In this document: in pieces, positions 53,369 through 63,800 of the stretch
Layout: each line of letters opens with the position of its first letter
Numbering within the stretch: position 1 is the first letter of the stretch
Notes under the pieces: generated by a model
Seen by the model: only the letters and a program-made list of their open reading frames with translations
The model's database searches: none
What the model was told of the DNA's origin: nothing
Translations under genes and position numbers: made by a program
Assembly: GCF_050633145.1 (NCBI RefSeq)
Contig: NZ_JBOEFY010000026.1
Coordinates: 62,001-126,000 of the forward strand
Direction of reading: 5' to 3'
Source: Kordia sp050633145
GTDB lineage: Bacteria; Bacteroidota; Bacteroidia; Flavobacteriales; Flavobacteriaceae
DNA: 64,000 nt

Positions 53369-53376
53369 TATATTTG
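53369..53376 (+). promoter_or_regulatory. -7 box of the GSII gene
   Basis: TATATTTG lies 33 bases upstream of the ATG at 53410. No good TTG is seen at the expected -33 spacing, which may mean activator dependence. Confidence 0.45.
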
Positions 53377-53409
53377 CAAACGTAATAATTAATATGAACA
53401 GCAATTATC

Positions 53410-54429
53410 ATGAGTAAAATTAAACTTGAATACATTTGGTTAGATGGTTATAAGCCAACTCAAAACTTACGAAGTAAAACTAAGGTTGAAGAACATGAGA
53501 ACTTTCAAGGAACTGTAGAAGAACTTGACAATTGGTCTTTTGATGGTTCATCTACTCAACAAGCTTCTGGAGGAGCATCAGATTGTTTATTAAAGCCCGT
53601 TGCTATTTATCCAGATCCAACGAGAAGAAACGGTTATTTAGTAATGACTGAAGTTTTAAATGCAGATGGTACACCGCACGAATCTAACGGACGTGCTGCT
53701 ATTGAGGATGAAGATAATGACTTTTGGTTTGGTTTTGAACAAGAGTACTTTATTATGGATAAAGAAACTCAATTACCTTTAGGGTTCCCAATTGGTGGAT
53801 ATCCTGGTCCTCAAGGAATGTATTATTGCTCTGTTGGAGGAAGAAATACACATGGTAGAGATTTTGTTGAAGAGCATGCTGATTTATGTATTGATGCTGG
53901 GTTGAACTTTGAAGGAATTAACCAAGAAGTAGCTTCTGGACAATGGGAGTTTCAATTGTTTGCAAAAGGAGCTAAGAAAGCTGGAGATGAAATTTGGATT
54001 GCTCGCTATTTATTAGATCGTTTAACAGAAAAGTATGGTTACTATATTGAATATCACCCAAAACCAGTAAAAGGTGATTGGAATGGTTCAGGAATGCATG
54101 CCAATTTCTCTAATACTGTATTAAGAACTTGTGGTTCTCAAGAAACATACGAGAAAATTTGTGAAGCATTTAGACCTGTTACTGCAGAACATATTGCTGT
54201 GTATGGGGAATTTAATGATCAACGTTTAACAGGAGATCATGAAACTGCTTCTATTCACGACTTTAGCTATGGTATTTCTGATAGAGGTGCTTCAATCCGT
54301 ATTCCTATTATTACTGTGGAAAAAGGATGGAAAGGTTGGTTAGAAGATAGAAGACCAGCTTCTAACGGTGATCCTTATAAGATTGCAGGTAGAATTATTA
54401 AAACTGTAAAATCGGCTAATATTAAGTAA
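53410..54429 (+). CDS. glnII: Glutamine synthetase type II (beta-grasp domain)
   Basis: A 339-aa GSII-like enzyme. Motifs are EYIWLDGYKPTQNLRSKT, NWSFDGSSTQQASG (beta-grasp end), FGFEQEYFIMD, GNTHG-like GRNTHGRDFVEEH, and GDWNGSGMHANFS. The sequence is of the short eukaryote-type octamer or decamer class. Having GSII beside GSIII suggests differential use under nitrogen supply. A strong terminator ends the gene. Confidence 0.93.
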   Translation: MSKIKLEYIWLDGYKPTQNLRSKTKVEEHENFQGTVEELDNWSFDGSSTQQASGGASDCLLKPVAIYPDPTRRNGYLVMTEVLNADGTPHESNGRAAIEDEDNDFWFGFEQEYFIMDKETQLPLGFPIGGYPGPQGMYYCSVGGRNTHGRDFVEEHADLCIDAGLNFEGINQEVASGQWEFQLFAKGAKKAGDEIWIARYLLDRLTEKYGYYIEYHPKPVKGDWNGSGMHANFSNTVLRTCGSQETYEKICEAFRPVTAEHIAVYGEFNDQRLTGDHETASIHDFSYGISDRGASIRIPIITVEKGWKGWLEDRRPASNGDPYKIAGRIIKTVKSANIK

Positions 54430-54451
54430 TTAGCTTTGATTTTTTAGATAT

Positions 54452-54485
54452 AAAAAAGTGCTTACGATATGTAAGCACTTTTTTT
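54452..54485. terminator. Intrinsic terminator after the GSII gene
   Basis: AAAAAGTGCTTAC pairs perfectly with GTAAGCACTTTTT around GATAT, with T tracts beyond. It also suits the convergent gene at 54512. Confidence 0.88.
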
Positions 54486-54511
54486 ATGCTGTTATTTCGT
54501 ATTGTATATAC

Positions 54512-55183
54512 TTATTTTATTTTTTTAATGATTCCATAATCAACGATGTCATCAAATTTTGTAGTTGATCTATATACGTAGCTTCCATTTTTTAAGACAT
54601 CAATAATTTCAACGTGAATTTCTTTTCCTATTAAATGCTTCAACCTTGGTTCAGTCATTCTTTTATACGTTAAAACATACGTACAGTTTGACAACCATTT
54701 TATAGAATATATTTGTTTATCATCTGCTCCAATTTCTTTTTGCACTTTTCGCTTTCGCTTGATTTTTACTCCTTGATACAATACATGTTCATATCCAAAA
54801 AGCCCCGTTTTAAATTTCTCGCAAGCGTAACATTCTTCTTTACTTAAACTCTTATCTTCATATTTATAATTTATATATGTAAATGTAGAATCATAACAAT
54901 TGTTTTTCAACTTACTGTCTGAATAAAATTGAATTCCTAATAAATATTCACGAAGAAGCTTTATATTCTCTTCATTCTTATACGTAGTTTTATCTTTATC
55001 AATAGTAACCTTACTTATTTTCGCTTCGTTATCCACACAAAAATTAACAGTTACATATTCAACACCTTGAATGTCGTTCACAAAGATTTTTTTTTGAACT
55101 TGTCCTGTTAGTGTTAAGGAAACTAGCAAGCATATACATACTATACTGTTTCTAATTTTTTCTTTTGTGAATACGATTTTCAT
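54512..55183 (-). CDS. Secreted protein of unknown function (223 aa)
   Basis: A signal-like helix (IVCICLLVSLTLTGQ) follows a charged start. The body has a TonB-C-like opening (VNFCVDNEAKISKVTIDKDK), which in this phylum often marks a carboxy-regulated partner domain. A CYACEKF motif and a basic C-terminal half follow. No family is certain. It is transcribed after the antiporter gene, 27 bases away, and may share its transcript. Confidence 0.6.
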   Translation of the reverse strand: MKIVFTKEKIRNSIVCICLLVSLTLTGQVQKKIFVNDIQGVEYVTVNFCVDNEAKISKVTIDKDKTTYKNEENIKLLREYLLGIQFYSDSKLKNNCYDSTFTYINYKYEDKSLSKEECYACEKFKTGLFGYEHVLYQGVKIKRKRKVQKEIGADDKQIYSIKWLSNCTYVLTYKRMTEPRLKHLIGKEIHVEIIDVLKNGSYVYRSTTKFDDIVDYGIIKKIK

Positions 55184-55210
55184 GGTACTATTATCTAAAA
55201 TTAATATCTA

Positions 55211-56158
55211 TTAAAAAACCGTATATATAAAGAATATGTATGTTAAAAATAATATGATTCCTTGATAGCGATCAATCGTAAACTTTTTTGGAATTAGTGT
55301 AAACGGCAAAAGAATAAAAGCAAAACCTAGCATCCAAAAGATGTCTCTTGCCAATATTTGTGGTTCTATTACTGGAATTTCTTTGATGATAGACGTTAAT
55401 CCTAATACAGAAGCAATATTGAATATGTTGGATCCGATAAGATTCCCTAAAGAGATTGCTTTCTCTTTCTTTATTGCTGCTATGATTGAAGCTGCCAATT
55501 CTGGTACGCTTGTACCAATAGCAATCATAGTAATGGAAATAACACCTTCACTCACGCCCATATTTTGTGCGACTGCTTTGGCTCCTTCCACCAAAAATTC
55601 TGAACCAAAGTATAAAGCTGCACCACCAATAGCCAACCAAAGAAATATTTTTGCATACGAAACAGTTGCGGCAGCATCATCTACTTCTTCAATGTCAACT
55701 TCGTCTTTGTTTTTTCGCGCAGAGCGAATTAGAATTACTAAAAACAATATTAGTCCTACTAATAAAACAATGCCTTCCCATCGTGCTAGTAGGTTTCCTG
55801 TCCATAAAAAATAATAGATTATTAATGAGAAAATCATTAATACTGGCCAGGTAAGTTTATAAAATGTATTGTTAATTGCCAACGGACCAATAATAGCCGT
55901 AATTCCTAATACTAGCCCAATATTGGCTATGTTTGAACCAATGACATTGTTAATGGCAATAGCGGGCGAATCGTTGATAGCCGCATTGATACTTACTAAT
56001 AATTCGGGTGCAGAAGTAGCAAAAGATACCACAGTAAGACCAATGACCATTTTAGATATGCTCAATTTAAAAGACAATCCTACTGAAGCTCTTACAAGAA
56101 ATTCTCCTCCTAAAACCAATAGCGCTAACCCTCCAAGCACATACAATATGTTTTCCAT
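55211..56158 (-). CDS. Calcium/sodium antiporter (CaCA family, YrbG-like)
   Basis: A 315-aa inner-membrane exchanger with ten hydrophobic segments. The two alpha-repeats are clear: SFATSAPELLVSINAA with NNVIGSNIANIGLVLG, and AIGTSVPELAASIIAA with GNLIGSNIFNIASVLG. An acidic cytosolic loop (KDEVDIEEVDDA) joins the halves. It likely moves calcium out in exchange for sodium or protons. Confidence 0.92.
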   Translation of the reverse strand: MENILYVLGGLALLVLGGEFLVRASVGLSFKLSISKMVIGLTVVSFATSAPELLVSINAAINDSPAIAINNVIGSNIANIGLVLGITAIIGPLAINNTFYKLTWPVLMIFSLIIYYFLWTGNLLARWEGIVLLVGLILFLVILIRSARKNKDEVDIEEVDDAAATVSYAKIFLWLAIGGAALYFGSEFLVEGAKAVAQNMGVSEGVISITMIAIGTSVPELAASIIAAIKKEKAISLGNLIGSNIFNIASVLGLTSIIKEIPVIEPQILARDIFWMLGFAFILLPFTLIPKKFTIDRYQGIILFLTYIFFIYTVF

Positions 56159-56278
56159 TAAAATATTTTTTTTGCGAAGATACTATTTCCTTTTACATGT
56201 GAAATAGGAATTGTGAAACAGAAGAAAAACGAATTAAATAAACATACGATTTTCTAAATACGTTTTTTGTACCTCGTT

Positions 56279-57511
56279 TTATTTTTTTTGTAATTTATTT
56301 AATTGATCTGTTGCATAGGTATTTTTGTGAATAGCATTTGATTTTTTAAAATTTTCAATCGCTTTTTTTGTATTTCCTCGTGTTACATAAAAATCTCCTA
56401 GTGTACTATAAACATAGAAATCGTTTGGATAATTTGTAATATTGAGCTTTAAAAATTGTTCAGCTTTTTTAAATTGTTTCATTTCCATAAACCGATATGC
56501 TATGTCTTCGATATAGTATTGTTTTGGTTTGATTTCTCTCCCGAATTCCTTTGATAATCGTTGGTAATACTTTTTTACTTTACCTAAAACATCGTTTTCT
56601 GAATTCATTAGCTCATCCTGCATAATATTTAGTTGATAGAAATCAAAAATATAACGCAAGGCATCATACGTTGCTATTAGTGGTATAGAACCATGCGTAT
56701 CATCTTTATAGTATTTCCTTTTATAGGATACATTAGTAAGAATGTCTTTTTTTAATACTGAATGTAGTTCTAATATAGCTCTGATATGCCTAGTAGCATA
56801 CGTTGTGTCTTTTTTCACTTTTATGGTATCCATTTCTTTGCTCATGGTATTAGCTACTGCTAGAAAAAGTGATTTATTACTGTATTTTTCATCAAACTTT
56901 GTATTCTTTATTGTGCGCAAGAGATTTTTATTATCCCACCACATTGAAGGATCAATAGCAACATACGCATTAAACAATTCAGGTTTGTGTATTAATGTAT
57001 TCATAACCGTCAAACCTCCAAGAGAATGCCCAATAAACACGCGATATGATTCTGTGGCATATTTAGAATCTATATAAGGAATTAATTCTTTTTCGATGAA
57101 TGAAATAAATGCTTCTCCTCCACCCGAGTTTTCAACCATGTGGCGGCTTAAATGTGAAGATTTTTTGCTTGGTTTTGTAGGTGTTAAATCTCTTGTTCTA
57201 TTGGTATTTAATATTCCAACTATTATCATTTCTGGGCAAATCGTGTTTCCTTTTGCAGGACTTAATTGATGCATCATTCCTACTACAGAATGAAAATGTG
57301 AACTTCCATCTAATAGATAAAGAACTGGGTATTTTTTCTTTTTTGTAACTCCATCATAATCACCATCAGGAACATGAATCCATATGTCTCTCGTTTCATT
57401 CAATATTTTAGACTGTATACTATCAGTTTTACCAATAGTTATCATATCATCTTGCGCATTCACATAGTTAAGACAAAAACAAACCAAAAAGAGTATCTGT
57501 AGTTTTTTCAT
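56279..57511 (-). CDS. Esterase (EstD/Fes-like alpha/beta hydrolase) with C-terminal TPR
   Basis: A 410-aa protein with a signal peptide (ending near NYVNAQ). The esterase domain has the YPVLYLLDGSSHFH opening, nucleophile FIGHSLGGLTV near residue 165 and His in DDTHGSIPLIA. About 80 C-terminal residues form TPR helices (FKKAEQFLKLNITNYPNDF, TKKAIENFKKSN). Relatives act on siderophores or other ester-linked ligands; the substrate is not known here. Confidence 0.85.
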   Translation of the reverse strand: MKKLQILFLVCFCLNYVNAQDDMITIGKTDSIQSKILNETRDIWIHVPDGDYDGVTKKKKYPVLYLLDGSSHFHSVVGMMHQLSPAKGNTICPEMIIVGILNTNRTRDLTPTKPSKKSSHLSRHMVENSGGGEAFISFIEKELIPYIDSKYATESYRVFIGHSLGGLTVMNTLIHKPELFNAYVAIDPSMWWDNKNLLRTIKNTKFDEKYSNKSLFLAVANTMSKEMDTIKVKKDTTYATRHIRAILELHSVLKKDILTNVSYKRKYYKDDTHGSIPLIATYDALRYIFDFYQLNIMQDELMNSENDVLGKVKKYYQRLSKEFGREIKPKQYYIEDIAYRFMEMKQFKKAEQFLKLNITNYPNDFYVYSTLGDFYVTRGNTKKAIENFKKSNAIHKNTYATDQLNKLQKK

Positions 57512-57737
57512 AGTTGACTGATATCATTTTATATAAAAAGCTCAAGTGATCACATATCTTAGTGACTTCCCATAAAAACAAGTTTCTTATTTCACTTTAC
57601 AATTTAGGAATGTTTTATAAATTATCTAATGGATTTTTAATCTTTCTAAAGTAATAGATAGCAAAGCGACGCCACAATATACCTAGCATCTTCCATTTTA
57701 ACAACAGATATACATGCGCATTCTTTTTTGTTAAATA

Positions 57738-57801
57738 AACTATAAAATTCGTTGATTAACTATTTTTATAGTTGCGTAACTATTTTTTTAGTTTATATTT
57801 G
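57738..57801 (+). promoter_or_regulatory. Three phased BlaI-like operators over a -7 box
   Basis: Three 16-base dyads start at exactly 20-base steps: AACTATAAAATTCGTT (57738), AACTATTTTTATAGTT (57758) and AACTATTTTTTTAGTT (57778). The last ends one base before the -7 box TATATTTG (57794-57801). BlaI/MecI repressors bind such AT-rich dyads as dimers, so autorepression of the following pair is likely. The rest of the 331-base gap 57512-57842 shows no gene. Confidence 0.55.
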
Positions 57802-57842
57802 TATTGAAATTAATTTTACATCACACCAATTTGTATTCAATT

Positions 57843-58202
57843 ATGCAAAAACTCACAAATAAAGAAGAAGAAATTATGCAGATCATCTGGAAGCTTGAAA
57901 AGGCTTTTGTAAAAGATGTGATGGCAGAAATTCAAACAAAGAAACCACATTACAATACCTTATCGACTATTGTGCGCAATTTGGAAGAGAAAGGATATGT
58001 AGGGCATCAAGCATACGGAAATACGCATCAGTATTTTCCTGTAGTGACCAAAGAAGCGTATCGAAAAAAATATATGGCTTCTGCTATTCAGCATTATTTT
58101 AATGATTCATATAAGAACGTAATTTCCTTTTTTGCGAAAGAAGAAAAAATTAGCGTTGACGATTTGAAAGAGATTATTAATCTGATAGAAAAAGAACAGT
58201 AA
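57843..58202 (+). CDS. BlaI/MecI/CopY-family repressor
   Basis: A 119-aa winged-helix repressor (LTNKEEEIMQIIWKLEKAF, KPHYNTLSTIVRNLEEKGYV, then a helical dimer domain). I start at the ATG at 57843, which gives the family length; the open frame begins 13 codons earlier. It overlaps the M56 peptidase gene by one base (TAATG). In known systems the peptidase sensor triggers cleavage of the repressor. Confidence 0.9.
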   Translation: MQKLTNKEEEIMQIIWKLEKAFVKDVMAEIQTKKPHYNTLSTIVRNLEEKGYVGHQAYGNTHQYFPVVTKEAYRKKYMASAIQHYFNDSYKNVISFFAKEEKISVDDLKEIINLIEKEQ

Positions 58203-59953
58203 TGGAAGAGTTAGCTATTTATTTTACCAAAAGTACTGGAACCTTACTGCTATTTTTAGGCTTGTATTTTTTAGTGCTACGCAGCGAAACCTTTTTTAAA
58301 GAAAATCGTTTTTTCTTGTTGACTGGAATGCTTATTTCACTGGTTTTACCGTTTTTGGTGATTACTAAGTATATTGAAATTCCTGTGATGAGTTCTGAAA
58401 CCACAGGTACATTTATATATGCTACCAACAATGTTCCGATTGAAGCTAGTATTTCTTGGACATCTATTTTATTATATACGTATGTAGCTGGAATCGTTTT
58501 CTTCTTTTGTAAGTTTTTGATTGAACTTTTTTCGCTGTTCCGATTACTTTGGAAATCGACAGTTGCTAGAAGAGACGAACAGTTTATATATATTGAAACC
58601 AATGCTTCTTTTTCGCCTTTTTCATTTTTTAATTATATCGTGTACAATCCTGAGTTGTATTCTGACTCCGAATTGGAAGCTATTTTAAAGCATGAACAAG
58701 CGCATAGTCGTCAGTTTCACTCTATCGATGTTTTTGTGTCCAAATTGTATTGTATTTTCTTCTGGTTCAATCCTTTTGCATGGTTACACAAGAAATTCGT
58801 GTTACAAAATTTAGAGTTTTTGGCAGATAAAGCTGCTATCCAAGAAACGCCTTCTAAAAAAGAATATCAATTAACCTTATTAAAAGTTTCAGGCAATAGT
58901 TATTGTCCTGCACTTACCAATAATTTTTATAATTCACTAATTAAAAAACGAATAGTTATGTTACAAAAAACACAATCCACACATTTAAACCGATGGAAAC
59001 AAGCGCTTATTATACCAATGTTAATTGCTTTTGTTTTTCTGTTTAATACAGAAGTTGTTGCAAAAGAAATCACTACCACTAGTCCAACTCCTATAATAGA
59101 AACTATTACTGAGCCGAATAACGCTGTTGGAGATTTGGTTGTTGTGATTACTAAAAATACTACTATTGAAGAGTTAAAGGCATATAAAAAGTTGTTCAAA
59201 TCACAAAAAATTAAATTTGAGTACAACGACGTAGATTTTAATTCGAAAGGAGAAATTAGCAGTATTTCTTTAGTCTTAACTTCAAAAAATACTGAAACAG
59301 CCAAAGGGAAGTTTGCGACTATTGATGATAAAGCAATTTCAGACATTCAATTAGGAAAACGTGGAGATGAATTATTTATAAAGTCAAAAGCTATTGAAAG
59401 TGTTTCAAAAGGAACATATACATTTAAAGTAAATTCAGAATATCACGAAGGTGATGATGAAGATCAGAGAATCGTCATTACATCAAGTGGCGACGGAAAT
59501 TCAACAGTAAATACTTGGGTACATAAAGATGGTGATGTAAAAACAATTGACATTAAAAAAGTAGATGGGAAGAAAGTAATTTTTGTGAATGGAGAAAAAT
59601 TATCTGTTGATGTAGATCAAATTGTTGAAGATGCTATTGAAGGTGACGGACATAAAACTACCTACAAGTACGTTATTTCTTCCAATCATGATGATGATGA
59701 TGAGAAGAAAGAAAAAAGAAAATTTAAAGTTGTAAAAGATAAAGAAACTAAGATTGTTTTTAATTCTTCAAATGGAAAAGACAAACCACTTTTTATTGTA
59801 GATGGAAAAGAAGTTTCAAACGAAAAATTTACAAAGTTAGACCCTGACACTATTGAATCTGTAAGTGTATTGAAAGGAAAATCTGCTACAGAAAAATATG
59901 GTGACAAAGGAAAAAATGGAGTTGTTGTTGTGAAAACAAAGAAAAAGAAATAG
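58202..59953 (+). CDS. M56 (BlaR1/MecR1-type) membrane peptidase with SusC-plug-like tail
   Basis: A 583-aa protein. Four membrane helices lie at about residues 10-30, 40-60, 80-105 and 265-285. The zinc motif HEQAHSRQFHSID is near residue 164, followed by NPFAWLHKK and the LEFLADKAA acid. The periplasmic C-terminus has acidic repeats and ends with FIVDGKEVSNEKF and ESVSVLKGKSATEKYGDKG. That ending resembles the plug of SusC-like TonB receptors. It lacks a penicillin-binding domain, so it senses something else. It is coupled to the repressor before it. Confidence 0.87.
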   Translation: MEELAIYFTKSTGTLLLFLGLYFLVLRSETFFKENRFFLLTGMLISLVLPFLVITKYIEIPVMSSETTGTFIYATNNVPIEASISWTSILLYTYVAGIVFFFCKFLIELFSLFRLLWKSTVARRDEQFIYIETNASFSPFSFFNYIVYNPELYSDSELEAILKHEQAHSRQFHSIDVFVSKLYCIFFWFNPFAWLHKKFVLQNLEFLADKAAIQETPSKKEYQLTLLKVSGNSYCPALTNNFYNSLIKKRIVMLQKTQSTHLNRWKQALIIPMLIAFVFLFNTEVVAKEITTTSPTPIIETITEPNNAVGDLVVVITKNTTIEELKAYKKLFKSQKIKFEYNDVDFNSKGEISSISLVLTSKNTETAKGKFATIDDKAISDIQLGKRGDELFIKSKAIESVSKGTYTFKVNSEYHEGDDEDQRIVITSSGDGNSTVNTWVHKDGDVKTIDIKKVDGKKVIFVNGEKLSVDVDQIVEDAIEGDGHKTTYKYVISSNHDDDDEKKEKRKFKVVKDKETKIVFNSSNGKDKPLFIVDGKEVSNEKFTKLDPDTIESVSVLKGKSATEKYGDKGKNGVVVVKTKKKK

Positions 59954-59981
59954 TTTTTACAAACTTCTATGAAATAGAAAG

Positions 59982-60015
59982 AGGCTGTCTAAAAAATTTT
60001 AGACAGCCTTTTTTT
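59982..60015. terminator. Terminator between the M56 and tail-fibre-like genes
   Basis: AGGCTGTCTAAAA pairs with TTTTAGACAGCCT, followed by T residues. The same arm sequence is used at 19725-19812, so it appears to be a repeat-derived terminator. Confidence 0.8.
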
Positions 60016-60034
60016 CATGATTATATTTTCAATC

Positions 60035-60745
60035 TTACAATAAGAATGAAATTCCATTAAGACTTGTCCAAGTTGTACTATAATCGAAGCATATTACAGT
60101 TCCATCTGCATAAATATCGACTCTAGCAATTTCATTTCCAGACACTATCGTCTGAAAAACTAATCGTTTGCTTGGTCTAAACCCTGCAGGCAATGTAAAA
60201 ATGATTATTTGATTTCCGCCTATCGTTGGTGTCGGCGTTCCGTTACGTACTAAACCTTCCAAATAAACGACATCGTCTTTTTTGCGATATCTAGCTGTTT
60301 GAAATAAAGAACCTGGATAGTTTTCAACTCCATTCAATAATGTTGGGTTTTGCCACCCAGAATCACTTCCTGAAGTTACAATAGTTACTGCTCCTGTTTG
60401 CCCGTTTACGCTTGTTACAGGCGCATGCACTTCTGCTGCACGCTTTGCTCCTTGCGGTGTTACAGCTCTTTGGGTATCAGTTCCTGTTGTTACTTCTGTG
60501 AGTGTTGCTATTTCTATTTTCCCTTGAGTAGAAATAGTTGCATTTGGCACAGCATTGTCTACAATATGATTTGCCGTTTTTGGCGTAATATACTTTGTGT
60601 CATTTGTTGTTAATGCTTCTGCTAAACTTGCTTTGTCTTGCCCTCTATTGACTCCGCTATCAATAAGATCTACAAATTCGTCTTCTGTTGGGCGATCTCC
60701 TGTTTCAAAATATGATTTTAGCTCTGTTCTATTTTTTTCTGCCAT
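60035..60745 (-). CDS. Phage tail-fibre/baseplate-like protein
   Basis: A 236-aa protein with no signal peptide. The start (TELKSYFETGDRPTEDEF) and the repeat-like middle with VTSVNGQTGAVTIV are typical of phage and contractile-tail fibre proteins. The C-terminal 90 residues are beta-rich (GSLFQTARYRKKDDVVYL) and would form the tip. It follows the very large gene at 60875 on the same strand, so the pair may belong to a prophage or an injection-type particle locus that continues beyond the window. Confidence 0.68.
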   Translation of the reverse strand: MAEKNRTELKSYFETGDRPTEDEFVDLIDSGVNRGQDKASLAEALTTNDTKYITPKTANHIVDNAVPNATISTQGKIEIATLTEVTTGTDTQRAVTPQGAKRAAEVHAPVTSVNGQTGAVTIVTSGSDSGWQNPTLLNGVENYPGSLFQTARYRKKDDVVYLEGLVRNGTPTPTIGGNQIIIFTLPAGFRPSKRLVFQTIVSGNEIARVDIYADGTVICFDYSTTWTSLNGISFLL

Positions 60746-60874
60746 GATCTAATTTTTTTATGTGTATTATATTTGTGAACTCGTTCAAACTTTTTCTAAT
60801 AATCTGATAAATAGTTGCTGTTTTTAGTTTTACTTTTCGCTTGAAATTTTAAAGTTCAAACGAGTTCACGGGTT

Positions 60875-63800
60875 TTATCTAATAGTAAATGTGGTTCCAA
60901 TAACCATATCTCCAACACCTCCAATGTCAATCCAATTGTCTTCGTTTGGCATTGTTAATATGTTCTCTTCAGTACTTTGCATTCCAGATGTGTTTTGCGC
61001 CACAACTTTGAAATGGTGATATACAGTGTTTCCATTAGCATCTTGTGTTGCGAGACTATGATCTTGCAGTGTTGTGTCTGCTAACAAGACGAAAACTTCT
61101 GACTCATTGGTGGTAACTTCATGTATTTTTACCCAGTTTCCTTGTGCGTTCATTTTGTACACATGATAGGTTCCTTTGTAACATGTTTTTTCCCACTGCA
61201 ATGCTATTTCATTGATATCTCCATTTGCCGCAATTGGCTCAGCAATATATTTCATTGTTGGTGCTGGCGGATTTGCAACTTCTACCATCATAGTCGCTAC
61301 AATTTTTGAAGCTTGTGATGGCGCATATTCTGTGACAATTTGTGGTGAATTGGTTCCATAGTCAGCTTCCGAATATTCTATTTGTCTTGACACTGTCAAT
61401 CGGTAGAATAATCCGTCGCCATACGGTACTTCATCCAAGTCATTAAAGTCGTCATATACAGTCCATAACTCATTGCCTTGTAATCCTGCAGCGTCTACAT
61501 CAATAGTATCTACTAAGGTCATTGTTCGAATAGATTGTGCATCTAATTTGTTGAATGCGCGATAGATATTTACTTTTTTGATGTCCTGAATTTCTGGATA
61601 TGAATTAATTTCCAATTGAATCCTTGATGACGTTCCTAAGACTACATTTTCTAAAACTGGCATAATGCGTTTTACCTCTGGTGCTTCTGGAGCATTTGAA
61701 GTAACTAGCTTTATTGGTCCTAAAGCACTACTGAATTCTCCCAATTTCATTTTCGAACTTAATTCTCGTGCCGCATAGAAATAAATGTTGTTTGATGTTC
61801 CATCTAAGTTAAAGTCTGTAAACTGTGTTGTGTGCGGACTTGTACTTGTGGTTTTCATCATTGGCGCCATTTTAAATGCTGGATCGGTAGGCATTAATAC
61901 ACTACCATTTTCATCACGCAATACTTGCTTTTCATTGACAGGTTGATGATCTGGTCCATTTATGTATGCATATACTACTGGCACTTTGGTCAATGGTACA
62001 AATGCATTGAAAATGACTCCTTTTATAAAACCTAACAATCGTGGATCTCCAACTGCAATATTTCCAACGTCTGTATTTGTCGCTTCAGGATCTGCCTCAA
62101 AAGGCGTTACTGGTTGCGGTGGCGGAAATGCTGTATTGCTATTGATTCGATCAATAATATCATTTGCCCATTCAAATAACGCTACCTTATCAGGATTTGG
62201 AAATTTGTAATTGTTGTCTGGATCTACATCTACTGGCGGATAGGTTCTGAAATCGCCTTCCGAACTTAGTGTTGCAAAGTCTAAGAAATTTTCCCAACGA
62301 TTTGCGAAATATTGCTCATTGTTTCCTCCCAGAACTTTGAGCGCTGACCTGATTTCGCGAACTGTTGCTTTTTCATAGAGTGCATTTAAGATAGCTTCGT
62401 CATTTGCTCTGTAGAACAATACACCATGCGGTTTGTGCTGGTATTCCGTTGTGATCGTATATGTTGAACGTCCAAAGAAATCTGGTCGTGTTGCATATTT
62501 TGCTCCGTCCGGTTGTTCTGGTTGCAATGCTGGCACATCTTTTTGCGCAAACATGATTTTCGGAATACTGATGTTTGAATAAAACGGATCTGCTGTTTGA
62601 TGACTTCGCAATCCTATAATTGAATTGTGTACTTCTTCATCGTCGCCAGGCAACAGATTTGCTTCTGTTAAACCGTATGTTTGATTTTCGTATAAGTACA
62701 CTTTGTATCCAGGATAGAAGTTTACCGAAACATTTGTTCCAATTTGAATTGGATCATAGTTAGTATCATCAGAAAATATTGGATCAAAAGCAAGTACTTG
62801 TACATCATTTCCAGTAGCATCTCCACTATATTTAATGTTTAGAATTTTTGCTACTTTCAATACTTTACGCTTTCCATTTGGATTACCATCTGTATGTACA
62901 CGTACAATTCCTCGATACCATTCTACAGAATTGGTATTTCCATAATAGTCTTCATGCTGATCTAAGACAATTCCGTGGAAAGTAATATTATACATTCCTT
63001 TGTGCCCCATAATTGGATCGCCATTCGTATCTAAATCAATAACTTCATCTACTTCAGTAATTGTTGTATGATTGCTTGCTGCATCTGACCAAATTCCACG
63101 CGTCTTTTCTAAGTGACGTTCTTGTTCACCATTGTCACCTTCTACAATGACAACTTCACGGTGAATTTGATCAAAAGTATCTACTTTTACTTCTAATGGT
63201 TGCGGATTTGGTGCGCCCCAACTTGATGGAGTTTGCATGTTTTCAATCGCCATAAAAATACCATCATTCGTAATTTCAATTGCTTGCAATTCATCTGCAT
63301 CTGCCGAAGGAATATCGTCTACCAACGCATCACTAATTTCTTTTTTGTATACTTTAAATTGTGGAAATCCTGATGTTTGAATTACTTCATGAATTATGTG
63401 TTGTTGTTCACCAATGATGAATACTCCACCTTCATAATTTGACTCTAATCCATTTGGAATACTTGGTGTTAATGTTTGATCAACACTTGACAGATAGTAT
63501 TCATCAACCGTAACGATTGATACTAAATTGTTTCCTGGATCATCCACAACACTGATAACTTGCCCTGAGATATTGTTTGGTATTTCATTTCTGAAAAAGA
63601 TATCTACATCATTTGCAAAAATTTCATCATCATCATCAAAAATAGACGTTGTATCTGTTACCAATTCTGCATCTGTAATTGCGGCATCTTCGGGTACTGA
63701 ATAATCTATTAATTCTTGATATGAATGATAATCAAACGAGATTCTTACTAAAGTTTTATCCGAATTTGGATTCGTATCATAACGCTGTTGTTCTTCTTGC

